A stretch of DNA of 23,426 bases, taken from the NCBI GenBank assembly GCA_002309015.1, contig DBWM01000033.1:95505-118930 (forward strand), given 5' to 3'. Shown piece after piece: positions 1-8,416 of the stretch. Every line of letters starts with the position of its first letter. Position 1 is the first letter of the stretch. The notes beneath the pieces were generated by a model, which was given only the letters and a program-made list of their open reading frames with translations, did no database searches and had not been told where the DNA came from. This DNA comes from Myxococcales bacterium UBA1238 (GTDB lineage: Bacteria > Myxococcota_A > Bradymonadia > UBA7976 > UBA1532). The position numbers and the translations under genes were made by a program.

Positions 1-289
1 CCGCCGCAAACTGGCTCGCCGCCTGCCCCACTTCCGGCAGACGGATTTCGGCAGAGACGTCTTCTTTGCCAATAAAAACGCGACCTTCCACATCGATGTT
101 TAACGGCAGGGCCGAAGCAAAAGCCTCAAGATCGCTGTCTTTGGTCGTCTTATGAGCCCTCAGGGCCGAAAGCGCGACCGCGCGATAGAGAGCCCCCGTA
201 TCGAGGCGCACAAAACCGAGCTTTTCGGCCAACAGGCGACTCACCGAACTTTTGCCCGCTCCCGCAGGTCCATCCATTGCGACGATCAT
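1..289 (-). CDS. cmk: Cytidylate kinase, 3' part cut by window edge
   Basis: The visible 96 codons are the N-terminus of (d)CMP kinase, which phosphorylates CMP and dCMP with ATP in cytoplasmic pyrimidine nucleotide synthesis. The P-loop reads GPAGAGKSS at residues 7-15 and is followed by the substrate-lid motif DTGALYRAV near residues 30-38, both typical of the family. The ATG at 289 is preceded by AAAGGTG five bases upstream, which overlaps the end of miaA; the intergenic gap is 14 bp, so the gene is last in the visible minus-strand operon. About 130 C-terminal residues, judged from the usual family length, lie outside the window. Identification is firm; integrity of the missing part cannot be judged. 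Confidence 0.95.
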   Translation of the reverse strand, partial: MIVAMDGPAGAGKSSVSRLLAEKLGFVRLDTGALYRAVALSALRAHKTTKDSDLEAFASALPLNIDVEGRVFIGKEDVSAEIRLPEVGQAASQFAA

Positions 290-303
290 CAAAACACCTT
301 TCT

Positions 304-1230
304 TTATGCAGGGTTACACCACAAATGATCGAGTAAGGGAGAAAGCGCTGTCCATGAAACAGGCATCTCGAGCCAACGTACATCGCTCTGTGCGCGAAAC
401 CAAGTGCGCTGGCGCCTCGCGTATTGCCAGGTGGAGGCTTTTAATTTTTGGCTCGCTTCCTCTTTTGTGATGCGTCCTTCCAATACATCCACCATCAGGC
501 GGTAACCGAGCGCCCCCATGGAACGCAGCGACTCAGTGCAACCGCTGGCCATCAGACCGCGCACTTCCTCCAAAAAGCCGTCGGCCATCATGCGATCGAC
601 GCGGGCAAAGATGCGCGATTTTAAAATCTCAGGTGGCGTCTGAAGGCCCAAGACCAGGCGCTGAGGATAGCGATCAGCCTGAAATGCATGCTTTTTTTGC
701 CAGCTGCTGAGTGTTTGGCCGGTGGTTAAAAAGACGCCTAAAGCGCGCTCGATGCGCTGCGGATCCTGAGGGGCAATTTTGGCGGCGACGTCGGGATCGC
801 AGTTTTGCAATTCCTTATACATTTCAGGTAGTTCGCCTGAAATTCTGCGTTGTTCCAGAGCCTGCTGCACTTCGGCTGAAACCGGGGGCGCTTCGCAGAG
901 GCCGTGCAGAAGCGCGCGCAAATAAAAACCGGTCCCACCGCAAACCACCACGCGGTGACCGCGCGACTCGATCTCCGAAACCGCCGCATCCGCAAGCGCG
1001 ATAAATCTTGCAGCATCAAAGGATTCCCAGGGATCCGCCACGTCGATCAGGTGATGCCTGACCCCCTGAAGCTCAGCCTCCGTCGCCTTGCCCGTGCCGA
1101 TGTTGAGGCCCCGGTAAACCTGGCTCGCATCGGCGCCCAAGATTTCGCCGTTGTAACGCTTGCAAATCTCGATGGCTAAAGCGGTTTTGCCCGATCCGGT
1201 GGGCCCCACCACGCAGCAGATGGCGCTCAT
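304..1230 (-). CDS. miaA: tRNA dimethylallyltransferase MiaA
   Basis: MiaA transfers the dimethylallyl group from DMAPP to N6 of adenosine 37 in tRNAs that read UNN codons, the first step of i6A/ms2i6A formation. The 308-residue protein has the P-loop GPTGSGKT at residues 9-16, the GADASQVYRGLNIGTGK segment that normally carries the catalytic Asp and tRNA contacts (Asp34), the GGTGFYLRALL motif near residue 98, and the C-terminal YARRQRTWFR motif. An earlier in-frame start exists at 1293, but it would add 21 residues lying inside mutL and lacking family similarity. The ATG at 1230 overlaps the mutL stop as ATGA, which indicates translational coupling. Length and motifs are normal. Confidence 0.96.
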   Translation of the reverse strand: MSAICCVVGPTGSGKTALAIEICKRYNGEILGADASQVYRGLNIGTGKATEAELQGVRHHLIDVADPWESFDAARFIALADAAVSEIESRGHRVVVCGGTGFYLRALLHGLCEAPPVSAEVQQALEQRRISGELPEMYKELQNCDPDVAAKIAPQDPQRIERALGVFLTTGQTLSSWQKKHAFQADRYPQRLVLGLQTPPEILKSRIFARVDRMMADGFLEEVRGLMASGCTESLRSMGALGYRLMVDVLEGRITKEEASQKLKASTWQYARRQRTWFRAQSDVRWLEMPVSWTALSPLLDHLWCNPA

Positions 1231-3278
1231 TTTGTCCCTCCCAGGCGCCGCAGAACCTCTGATTCCGTCCAAACCGTGGCAAACCCGCGACAATGCTCCA
1301 GAGAAAGCTCCCCCAGTTGAGCAAGCAATGCCGAATCTCCTTGATTTGAGGGCAGTTGGCTGGCCATCACGCGAGCCGCTTCCTCAGCCAGGATCTGCTG
1401 CAGGCGCTCCTTTTTTTGACGCTCCGCCTTTGAAAGCTGCGCCATTTTTTTGAACGCGGGCAAAAGCGCCGCTTCGGGCATCGCCTCAGGTCGCGAGGTA
1501 ACCGTCCAGTTCTGAGCGCCCATAGACTCCAGTTCGAATCCAAAAAGTTTAATAATTTCGGATAGTTCTATCAGATTAAGCCGTTCTTTGGAGGTCAGAC
1601 CTGAAAGCGAAAATGAGCATGCAGCCTCTGTTTTTTGGGAAAACTCCTGAAGCAGCGCGTAAACATAGGCTTTTTCGCGATGAATGGCGCAAAGTCCATC
1701 CTCCGCCTGCGCCCAAATCAGGGGCCCCATGGATCCCAAAACCTTTAACCCCGCAAAGGGAATGCGATCGGGATTGAGCCCCAGGCGCGGTAAAAACTCG
1801 GGAGCGGGCGTCTGGCATGCGGGTGCTGGTGCAGGCGGCATTTGGGGCAAAGGAGCGGGCGGCGTCTGGCATGCGGGTGCTGGTGGCGGCGGCGTTTGGA
1901 GCACAGGTACCGGATCTTGATAACGCCTTGTTTTTTCAAATAAATCTTCCGTTTGAAGCGGATGAAGCGGAGGCGTTTTGGGCGTCATATCGGACGCTGG
2001 CGCCTGAATCGGGATGGGCGCAGGAGACGCCTTGGGCGCAGGTTGAGGCGGCAAGGGACCTGCGGCTTTGAGTTGATCTAAAACATCGAACAAGCGGCGG
2101 CGATGCGCGGAAAGACCTGATCCCTGAGCAGCAGGCGGCAGCGGAGCTGAATGAGATGCGGGCGGAGGGGATACGGGTGGAGCGAACGCCGTTTTCTGTT
2201 GTGGTTCATCGGGTTGCAGCGTTTTTGAGGGTGTTTCAGCGGGCATTTGCTCGCTGAGCCCCATCTGCTCGGCAGGCGGCTTGGGATGCCAGGGATCCCC
2301 GCGCAACAGATCGTCCAGACTGCGCCAAATCAGGCGATGGATCGCGCTGCTGTCGGCAAAGCGCACCTCGATTTTGGCGGGATGCACGTTGACATCGATC
2401 AGGGCGGGCGGCACGCGGAGACGCAAAATCAAAAACGGGTAGCGATTGCGCTCGATGTAAGGCCGAAACGCCGCCTGAATTGCCGCCTGAATCACCTTGT
2501 CGCGCACAAATCGGCCGTTCACAAAGGCATAAACGCGGCGCGGAGTCGCCTGCGATTCAAAGGGCGGCGCGCAAAGACCGTCCAGTCCCAAAGGACCCGG
2601 CACAAAGAGCGGTTTTAAATTTTGAGTCTCTTTTTCGCCAAAAAGCGCATAAGCGCGCTCCATCAGGCCCGCGTGAGGCGGTAAATCGAGGGCCGTCCGC
2701 CCCTCTTTGACAAAGCGAAACGCCACCTGAGGATAACAAAGCGCCAGGCGCTCGATGGTCTCGCCGATATGCGCCGCTTCGGTGGCCGGTTTTTTGACGA
2801 ATTTGCGCCGAGCCGGCACGTTATAAAAGAGATCCTCGACCACGACCTCGGTACCCACCGGGCCAGAAACCGCTTCTTCTGACTGGAGTTGGCCACCATC
2901 GACTGCGATCTGAACCGCGCCCAACGCCTCCTGAACGCGGCTTTTCAGACGAAAATGGCTGACCGACGCGATGGACGGCAACGCCTCACCCCGAAACCCC
3001 AAAGTGGCGATGTTGAGCAAATCCTCAACTTTTGAAAGTTTGCTCGTCGCATGGCGCTGGAGGGCAATCCGCGCATCCTCGGGCGTCATCCCGCAACCGT
3101 TATCGACCACCCGCAAGCGCTTGAGCCCACCCTCCAGAAGCTCCACCAAAATCTGAGTTGCCCCCGCATCGAGCGCGTTTTCGATCAGCTCCTTGGCCGC
3201 GCTCGCCGGACGCTCCACCACCTCGCCCGCCGCAATCTGGTTTTGCAGAACATCCGGCAGAACTTGAATCTTGCCCAT
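1227..3278 (-). CDS. mutL: DNA mismatch repair protein MutL
   Basis: This is the GHKL-ATPase mismatch-repair matchmaker. Its N-terminal domain (about residues 1-330) shows the family signatures IAAGEVVERPAS, ELIENALDAGA, DNGCGM, TLGFRGEALPSIASV and the DLFYNVPARRKF loop. A long Pro/Ala/Gln-rich linker (roughly residues 335-490) follows, with an internal duplication. The C-terminal dimerisation domain lacks the endonuclease motif DQHAxxExxxxE: the equivalent stretch near residue 530 reads AIHREKAYVYALLQE, and no C-P-H-G-R-P-like metal motif is visible at the end. It therefore resembles endonuclease-negative MutL. I chose ATG 3278 because MGKIQVLP aligns with normal MutL N-termini and GGATGGA lies just upstream; a TTG at 3305 is possible but has no ribosome site. 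Confidence 0.96.
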   Translation of the reverse strand: MGKIQVLPDVLQNQIAAGEVVERPASAAKELIENALDAGATQILVELLEGGLKRLRVVDNGCGMTPEDARIALQRHATSKLSKVEDLLNIATLGFRGEALPSIASVSHFRLKSRVQEALGAVQIAVDGGQLQSEEAVSGPVGTEVVVEDLFYNVPARRKFVKKPATEAAHIGETIERLALCYPQVAFRFVKEGRTALDLPPHAGLMERAYALFGEKETQNLKPLFVPGPLGLDGLCAPPFESQATPRRVYAFVNGRFVRDKVIQAAIQAAFRPYIERNRYPFLILRLRVPPALIDVNVHPAKIEVRFADSSAIHRLIWRSLDDLLRGDPWHPKPPAEQMGLSEQMPAETPSKTLQPDEPQQKTAFAPPVSPPPASHSAPLPPAAQGSGLSAHRRRLFDVLDQLKAAGPLPPQPAPKASPAPIPIQAPASDMTPKTPPLHPLQTEDLFEKTRRYQDPVPVLQTPPPPAPACQTPPAPLPQMPPAPAPACQTPAPEFLPRLGLNPDRIPFAGLKVLGSMGPLIWAQAEDGLCAIHREKAYVYALLQEFSQKTEAACSFSLSGLTSKERLNLIELSEIIKLFGFELESMGAQNWTVTSRPEAMPEAALLPAFKKMAQLSKAERQKKERLQQILAEEAARVMASQLPSNQGDSALLAQLGELSLEHCRGFATVWTESEVLRRLGGTK
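1811..1885 (-). repeat. In-frame direct repeat in the mutL linker
   Basis: The same 21 bases occur at 1811-1831 and 1865-1885, exactly 54 bp apart, so the copies are in frame by 18 codons. They encode duplicated PAPACQTP-type segments of the proline-rich linker between the ATPase and dimerisation domains. Loss or gain of a unit by slippage would change linker length by 18 residues without a frameshift. Confidence 0.85.
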
Positions 3279-3311
3279 GGTTCCATCCGCGCTTTGTGAG
3301 CCCAAAAAGCG

Positions 3312-4544
3312 TTATAAATTCAATAGATCAACGGCTTGCTGCAGAGATTGCTGCTCAGCTGGCGACAGGGCCGAGCGAATGGAAAAAAGCTCAAAGAACA
3401 GCAACTCCCGCAAAGCGCGCGTCAAATAATCCTGGCGATCGGGCACATCGCAATGGCTCAGATTCTCGGCCAGAAGCGCCACATCGAGCTTGCCTGAACC
3501 GTCGATCCCTACGCCCGCAAAGAGATCGGCAAACCCATAAAACTGCAAAAAAGTTTGCAATCCTATCTGGAGCACCTGCAATTGACCGCGAGGAACGAGG
3601 GCGGCCCCCATGGAGGCAAAAATCTGATTGACCCGCCCAAAGATATCGCCGTTTTCGCCCGATGGATCGGAGGTCGACGGGGGATCGATGATCCGCACAA
3701 GATGCTGATTTTTTAAGCCAAAAAGCGATTTTAACGTATCGAACGGCCCCAGATGGGTCAGGCGCATCAACTCATCTACGGAATGCGGCTGATCGAGCAT
3801 CTGGAGCACCAGCGTCTCTTTCGTGGTCAGCTTATGGGCTGCCGCATCGAGGCGCTCAAAATAGATGTCGTCGTTTGGAATCTCATTTCTAAAATGGATC
3901 AGCTCGTCGCTCCGCTGCAGGCCTTCCATCAAAAGGCTTTGAATATTCAGCGAAATCGGGCTCGGCAGCTGCTCTACGTCGAAGCTGGTCAAATAAAAAT
4001 CGCCCTGCTTGAGCAGGATGACCGAGAAGACGATCTCCTCAACCTGACAGCGCACATGCTGGAGCAGATCGTTGGGCGAAAGCACTCCCTTTTCGAGCAA
4101 ATAATTGCCAAATGGTCTGCGATAGCGACGGCATTCCTCCGTGGCCTGATCGAGGATCTCGCGCGATAGGATCCCGTAGCGGTAGAGCACCTCGCCCAGG
4201 CGATCTTCCGGATCCGTAGAGCCCGCCCCGATCACCTCACCTGCCTTAAAATACAACCACTTACGCGTATCGCCCTGCAAAAAAACCAGGCTGCCCGAAA
4301 GCTTGGCGGCTCCCATAAAATTGATAACATCGACGCTCGAATGCAGCGCCCCCAAATCGCCCTGAAGGATGATCGGCGCCCGGCATTCCTCGACCATGGG
4401 CGCATGGCTCACCCGCTGAAAGCTGAGCATAAAGCCATCCGACGAAGCCAAAACATATTCGCCCGCCTCGGCTTGCAGCTGCTGACGCAGATGCCCGACC
4501 GCAAGCAGCCGTCCCGCTTCATCGATGCGCAAATGTCCGTCCAC
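3312..4544 (-). CDS. DUF4388 (PATAN-type) domain protein
   Basis: The 410-residue protein carries a DUF4388 domain at about residues 60-165. The recognisable run is the LGALHSSVDVINFMG segment, then the SGSLVFLQGDTRKWLYFKAGEVIGA strand region, then LGEVLYRYGILS. This domain is common in deltaproteobacterial regulatory and motility-linked proteins, and its biochemical role is poorly defined. No signal peptide or membrane segment is visible, so it is probably cytoplasmic. The C-terminal 240 residues have winged-helix-like and helical stretches but no motif I recognise. The start is GTG at 4544, with AAGGG about ten bases upstream; only 5 bp separate it from the stop of the preceding J-domain gene, which also carries DUF4388, so the two products probably act together. 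Confidence 0.8.
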   Translation of the reverse strand: MDGHLRIDEAGRLLAVGHLRQQLQAEAGEYVLASSDGFMLSFQRVSHAPMVEECRAPIILQGDLGALHSSVDVINFMGAAKLSGSLVFLQGDTRKWLYFKAGEVIGAGSTDPEDRLGEVLYRYGILSREILDQATEECRRYRRPFGNYLLEKGVLSPNDLLQHVRCQVEEIVFSVILLKQGDFYLTSFDVEQLPSPISLNIQSLLMEGLQRSDELIHFRNEIPNDDIYFERLDAAAHKLTTKETLVLQMLDQPHSVDELMRLTHLGPFDTLKSLFGLKNQHLVRIIDPPSTSDPSGENGDIFGRVNQIFASMGAALVPRGQLQVLQIGLQTFLQFYGFADLFAGVGIDGSGKLDVALLAENLSHCDVPDRQDYLTRALRELLFFELFSIRSALSPAEQQSLQQAVDLLNL

Positions 4545-4549
4545 GAAGC

Positions 4550-6193
4550 TCAGCCCTTCTTCATAAATCCAAACAGCCCCTTGCTCTTAGGGCCTTTAGA
4601 TGATTCTTCCAGTTTCTTTGTAATGAGGCGCAGTTCGAGCGCGGCCTCGGTGTTATGCGGAGCCACCTGTACCGCCTTTTTAAAGGTCTCGGCCGCCGCT
4701 TCCAGATCCCCTTCGACGCGCTGCACGCGACCCAGATAGATCAACGGCTCCTCGCGGCGTTTAAAGGTCTTGGTGATCTGCGTCAGCGTCTCTTTTACGC
4801 GCCTGACCACTTCGGCGGAACGGCCCTGCTCGCAGGCGATCATAAACTCGCAGTAAGCCGCTCCTGCCTGAGCCAGGGGATCCTCGGGTGTGACCGTGAG
4901 CGCTTTTTGAAAGAGCTCCAATGCCGCCGCCATCTGGTTATTGCGCGTCAGCCGCAGAGCGCTGCTCACCGCTTTTTCGGCATCCAGGATCGCATCGAAT
5001 CCGGTCACTGCATTGCCGGAGGCTGCAGACGCAGCGCCACCCCCCTTGAGGCTGAGATCGTACTCCTTGCGCAACTCCGCAAAACTTAAGGTTTCGTGCG
5101 CGCGGTTGAGGACGATAAACGCCTTTTGCACCAGATCGCGGGAAGCCTGATCGATCTCGAAACGCGCAAAGCGATCCGCATGGAATTCACGCGCAAACTT
5201 GCGAAATGCATCGCGAATTTGGTTTTGCTCGGCGGTAGGCTCGACTTCCAAAAGCTCGTAGTAATTTTTGGATTCCTGAGCCTCGACGATCGACTTCGCT
5301 TTTTCAATGCGCGCCAGGATCTCGGGCGTGGGCGGCTTTTTGAGCGCTGCGGGCGCAGTGGATCGAGGGGCTGGCCTTTGCTGCGGCTCCGCTGAAGGGC
5401 GCATTGCAGGCGGCATCGAAGGGTTTTGAGGGCGCGAGGGCGCGGCCGAAGGCGCCTTGCCTACCGATGGCTGCGGAGCTGTATAGGCTTGATTTTGTTG
5501 AACAAAATGGCCAATTCCTGAAACCAGAAGCGCACAGGCTTCGCGATCGGCGCGGCGGCCCAGCTGAGAAGTCAGTTCGGGCAAAGTGACGGGCCGCTGC
5601 TCAAAAAGGCGCGCATTGGGCGAAGGAAAGAGCGATTCGTAAAACTCCGCCAGGGGCGAAACCATGGGATCCCAGGCCAAAGCCTGTGCGCGAAAGGCAT
5701 CCACAAACTGCGAACAATCGCTGTCCTTTAAAAAGCGCGCCACCGCTTCGAGCAAAAGCGACGTGACATCGATCGCCTCGCGCTTGATATCGCTTCTCAA
5801 CTCCTGAGGTTCAAAGAGAAATTCGCCATCCATCCAGGACAGCGCTTCGAGCATCCTCTGGCGTTCCACCCGCATCTGAATCTTTTGCAAACGCGGCAAA
5901 GCGATCAAACCGCGCTCCACCGTACGCCGGGCCTGCTCGCTCTCGCTCTTGCAGTTTTGCAGCAAATCCATGCGCTCTTCCGCAGACAGCAGGCCCTCGC
6001 GCATCAAAACCGTCAGCAGCGCTTCTTCAGGCAACGTCGAGCTCGCAGCGATGGGAAATCCCGCGCGAAACCACACGATCTTGCTCACACTGCCACGCCA
6101 GAGGCGCAGCAAACCGCTCATGCGACGCTGGTGAACGCTTCGGAAGATTTTGAAAACTTTAAAGAAATCAAGCGGATTGCGCTGAAGCACCAT
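4550..6193 (-). CDS. DUF4388 - J domain - TPR protein
   Basis: This 547-residue protein has three parts: an N-terminal DUF4388 domain (about residues 5-110, with the segment SGLLRLWRGSVSKIVWFRAGFPIAA), a Pro/Ala linker (about 235-292), and a J domain (about 310-380) followed by TPR helices (about 400-530, for example GDLEAAAETFKKAVQVAPHNTEAALE). J domains normally stimulate DnaK through an invariant HPD tripeptide; here the position reads HAD (residues 338-340), so DnaK activation may be weak or lost. The ATG at 6193 has GAGG five bases upstream. It follows bamB by 61 bp and precedes the DUF4388 gene by 5 bp. It is cytoplasmic by sequence and likely an adaptor or scaffold; the exact role is unknown. 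Confidence 0.85.
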   Translation of the reverse strand: MVLQRNPLDFFKVFKIFRSVHQRRMSGLLRLWRGSVSKIVWFRAGFPIAASSTLPEEALLTVLMREGLLSAEERMDLLQNCKSESEQARRTVERGLIALPRLQKIQMRVERQRMLEALSWMDGEFLFEPQELRSDIKREAIDVTSLLLEAVARFLKDSDCSQFVDAFRAQALAWDPMVSPLAEFYESLFPSPNARLFEQRPVTLPELTSQLGRRADREACALLVSGIGHFVQQNQAYTAPQPSVGKAPSAAPSRPQNPSMPPAMRPSAEPQQRPAPRSTAPAALKKPPTPEILARIEKAKSIVEAQESKNYYELLEVEPTAEQNQIRDAFRKFAREFHADRFARFEIDQASRDLVQKAFIVLNRAHETLSFAELRKEYDLSLKGGGAASAASGNAVTGFDAILDAEKAVSSALRLTRNNQMAAALELFQKALTVTPEDPLAQAGAAYCEFMIACEQGRSAEVVRRVKETLTQITKTFKRREEPLIYLGRVQRVEGDLEAAAETFKKAVQVAPHNTEAALELRLITKKLEESSKGPKSKGLFGFMKKG

Positions 6194-6254
6194 CGTTGCC
6201 TCGCGTTCAGAAAGAATGGAACCTCACCCAGACCGTCTCGAACCCCACTTTTGA

Positions 6255-7445
6255 TCAATCAGAGCTTTCAGGAGGCCGAAATGCGTAAAACCCCCCCCCA
6301 TTCGATAGCACATAAATCGAGCCATCAGAACCCATACTCGGCGCAGCGCTCATGCCGCTGCCGGGATTAAAACGAACCAGCGGGTGTCCGCTCTCTGCAT
6401 CCAGGATATGCAGGCCGTCCTGCGACACCGAAACAGCGATGACCCCCTGACCGATGATCGGCTCGCTCGGCGCACCCGCATCTCCAAAAGACGTTCGCCA
6501 TTTCATGCGGCCATCGTGACCATCGACGCGGCAAATCGAATCTTCGAGGCTCAGCACCAGGTCGTCGTCTGCGACCGCCATCGAAGAAATCCCCGAAATC
6601 GGCAAATTCCAACGCAATTCGCCCGATTCCGGATCGAGCGCATGCAGGCCTGAAGCCATCGAAGCTGCAAAAAGTTGCTTATTTAAAAGAACCGGCGTCG
6701 CATCGATGTCCTGGAATTTATGATGCTCGGGCGCCAAATCGCGATCCCAAATGAGCGTCCCGGAGGCGGCATCGAGCGCCACGAGATGGCCGTCCGAAAA
6801 ACCCACATACGCGCGACCATCGGAAACCAGCACCGAGGATTCGCCGTTTAACGAGAAATCATCGGGCGCTTTGCGCCGATATTGCCAACGCCAGGCACCG
6901 GTCTTGCGATCCAGGGCGTAAACTGCATTCTGGCCGTCCACAAACAGCACGCGGTCGCCGTCTACCACGGGCGCTTTTTGGATGGCCCCCGCAATGCGAT
7001 AACTCCAAAGGCGTTGGCCCAAAAGGACCTGGGAACGGGGAATCGGAGCCGTTTTGGGAAACTCGTCGTAAGCGATCAGCAACCCGTCAACCGTGCCCAC
7101 TAAAATGCGCCCATCATCCAGGATGGCGCGGCCCGCTGCCCCTGCGATTTCATCTTTCCACAGCGGTTCACCGCTTTGAGCATCAAAGCAATAAAACCAG
7201 CCATTCCCTGGACCCAGCGCTACGCGGCCATGCTCCACATCGACCGCAGCCGAAGCGAGGTGACGGTGTGTTTCAGCTGCAAATGAGCCTCCGCCCACCA
7301 CCTTGCGCCAGGCGGGATGAACATGCAGAGGCTTTACATTGCGCATTTGCCCCGTCCCGGGCGATTCGGTTCCGGGCTCACCAAATCTTCCCAAGACGTT
7401 GCATCCCGCAAGCCCCAAAACAGCCCATAAGAGCGCTCGCTTCAA
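6255..7445 (-). CDS. bamB: BamB-like outer-membrane assembly lipoprotein
   Basis: This 396-residue protein has a lipoprotein signal (MKRALLWAVLGLAGC, lipobox LAGC, lipidated Cys15) followed by at least seven PQQ-type beta-propeller repeats, such as GRILVGTVDGLLIAYDE, RVLFVDGQNAVYALDRKTGAW and AYVGFSDGHLVALDAASGTLIW. BamB is the propeller lipoprotein of the BAM complex that helps insert beta-barrel proteins into the outer membrane. The start is TTG at 7445, overlapping the stop of the upstream YfgM-like gene as TTGA, with GGGAG seven bases upstream. The YfgM-BamB gene order matches that of E. coli, which supports the name. A run of nine G residues near the 3' end (6291-6299) encodes Gly-Gly-Gly. 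Another PQQ-repeat lipoprotein cannot be fully excluded. Confidence 0.85.
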   Translation of the reverse strand: MKRALLWAVLGLAGCNVLGRFGEPGTESPGTGQMRNVKPLHVHPAWRKVVGGGSFAAETHRHLASAAVDVEHGRVALGPGNGWFYCFDAQSGEPLWKDEIAGAAGRAILDDGRILVGTVDGLLIAYDEFPKTAPIPRSQVLLGQRLWSYRIAGAIQKAPVVDGDRVLFVDGQNAVYALDRKTGAWRWQYRRKAPDDFSLNGESSVLVSDGRAYVGFSDGHLVALDAASGTLIWDRDLAPEHHKFQDIDATPVLLNKQLFAASMASGLHALDPESGELRWNLPISGISSMAVADDDLVLSLEDSICRVDGHDGRMKWRTSFGDAGAPSEPIIGQGVIAVSVSQDGLHILDAESGHPLVRFNPGSGMSAAPSMGSDGSIYVLSNGGGFYAFRPPESSD

Positions 7446-8278
7446 TGAGCTTCTCCCAACAGCGCCAAATGCTTTTCGATGTCGGCCTTCAGCGCACGAT
7501 TTGAGAGAAGATCCAAGTCCTGGGCATAATCCTTTTGAATGCGCTCATATTGTTTGCGGGCATCTTCGGATTTGGATTGGCGCTCTAAAATGCGGGCCAC
7601 CTGAAAATCGCCGATGAGACCGAACGCCTTGGCATCGAGCGCGCTGAGCTGACGCCAGGTATCGAGCGCGCCATCGAGCTGGCCCTGATTTTCGAGCGCA
7701 ACCGCCTTGCCCTGAAGCGCGACCGCGTAAAGCAGGGGATCGAGATTCGCTTTGGCCATCACCGCGTCATATTTTTCAACGGCCGCCTTGTCATCGCCCA
7801 AATCGACCGCCACGCCTGCAGATCCCAAGGCCGCCAGCGTCGAAACCGCAGCGCCCGACGTCTCCTGCTCCGCCTGGGCAAACGAGCTCTGCGCCTTCTT
7901 CAACGCCGCTTCGCGCGCTTCCGCCGTCACCTTTTCTTCGCCTTCAGCCGGCTTTTCGACCGCCTGGTAATCCTTTACGGCCAGCATCACGCGGTTGGTC
8001 GCCTCAACGCGGGCGCGATTGCGCGCATTCTGCAAATGAGACACCGTAAATAAAGCCACCAACAGAGCCGCCACACCGATGATGATCGGCCATTTGTGAT
8101 CGAGCAGCCATTGAAACGCTTTGGCGGTCTGCCGGGTAAAATCATCGTTCCCGACGTCTGCCAACGCCGATTGCGCGCTGCCTTCATAGGGATTTTCTTG
8201 CTCGACAGCTTCCTGCTGCTGATTGTCTTCTGCGGGCGTTTCCGCTTTTGGAATCCGCTTCTTAATACGCTTGACCAA
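7442..8278 (-). CDS. YfgM-like membrane-anchored TPR protein
   Basis: The 278-residue product has a charged N-terminal cytoplasmic region rich in Glu/Gln, one transmembrane helix at about residues 62-80 (WPIIIGVAALLVALFTVS), and a periplasmic helical region with TPR-like repeats to the end. This matches YfgM (ancillary SecYEG translocon subunit/periplasmic chaperone helper) in topology and in lying directly upstream of bamB. The start is TTG at 8278, with AGGAG six bases upstream; the longer frame to 8443 would translate the promoter region and is rejected. Its stop overlaps the TTG start of bamB. It is the first gene of the minus-strand operon. Similarity is by architecture and synteny rather than by strong motifs. 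Confidence 0.8.
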   Translation of the reverse strand: MVKRIKKRIPKAETPAEDNQQQEAVEQENPYEGSAQSALADVGNDDFTRQTAKAFQWLLDHKWPIIIGVAALLVALFTVSHLQNARNRARVEATNRVMLAVKDYQAVEKPAEGEEKVTAEAREAALKKAQSSFAQAEQETSGAAVSTLAALGSAGVAVDLGDDKAAVEKYDAVMAKANLDPLLYAVALQGKAVALENQGQLDGALDTWRQLSALDAKAFGLIGDFQVARILERQSKSEDARKQYERIQKDYAQDLDLLSNRALKADIEKHLALLGEAH

Positions 8279-8302
8279 GGTTCGCTCCTGGAACAACAGT
8301 AA

Positions 8303-8320
8303 CGGCGGCTCAGCCCGCCG
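8303..8320 (-). other. GC-rich hairpin in the yfgM-like leader
   Basis: CGGCGG and CCGCCG form a perfect 6-bp inverted repeat with a 6-base loop. It lies between the predicted -10 box (8329-8334) and the Shine-Dalgarno of the operon's first gene, so it would sit near the 5' end of the mRNA. It may protect the transcript or tune its translation. There is no U-tract, so it is not a terminator. Confidence 0.5.
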
Positions 8321-8328
8321 GGCGCGGC

Positions 8329-8358
8329 AATCTATCACCTCAACTTTTTCACTGTCAA
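8329..8358 (-). promoter_or_regulatory. Sigma70-type promoter of the minus-strand operon
   Basis: On the minus strand a perfect -35 TTGACA (8358-8353) is followed after 18 bases by TAGATT (8334-8329), four of six matches to the -10 consensus. It points at the TTG start at 8278 and would give a leader of about 40 bases. The -35 box of the divergent outer-membrane protein gene begins 22 bp away, so the two promoters may share regulation. Confidence 0.65.
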
Positions 8359-8380
8359 CGCAACTCTTACTTAAGGTGTC

Positions 8381-8409
8381 TTGACCCTCAAAGCCTGCCC
8401 CCCTATTTT
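8381..8409 (+). promoter_or_regulatory. Promoter predicting a leaderless transcript
   Basis: TTGACC (8381-8386) and TATTTT (8404-8409) are separated by exactly 17 bases. Transcription would start about 6-8 bases after the -10 box, at or one base before the ATG at 8417. No Shine-Dalgarno precedes that ATG, which fits a leaderless mRNA. Confidence 0.55.
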
Positions 8410-8416
8410 GCGCCGC

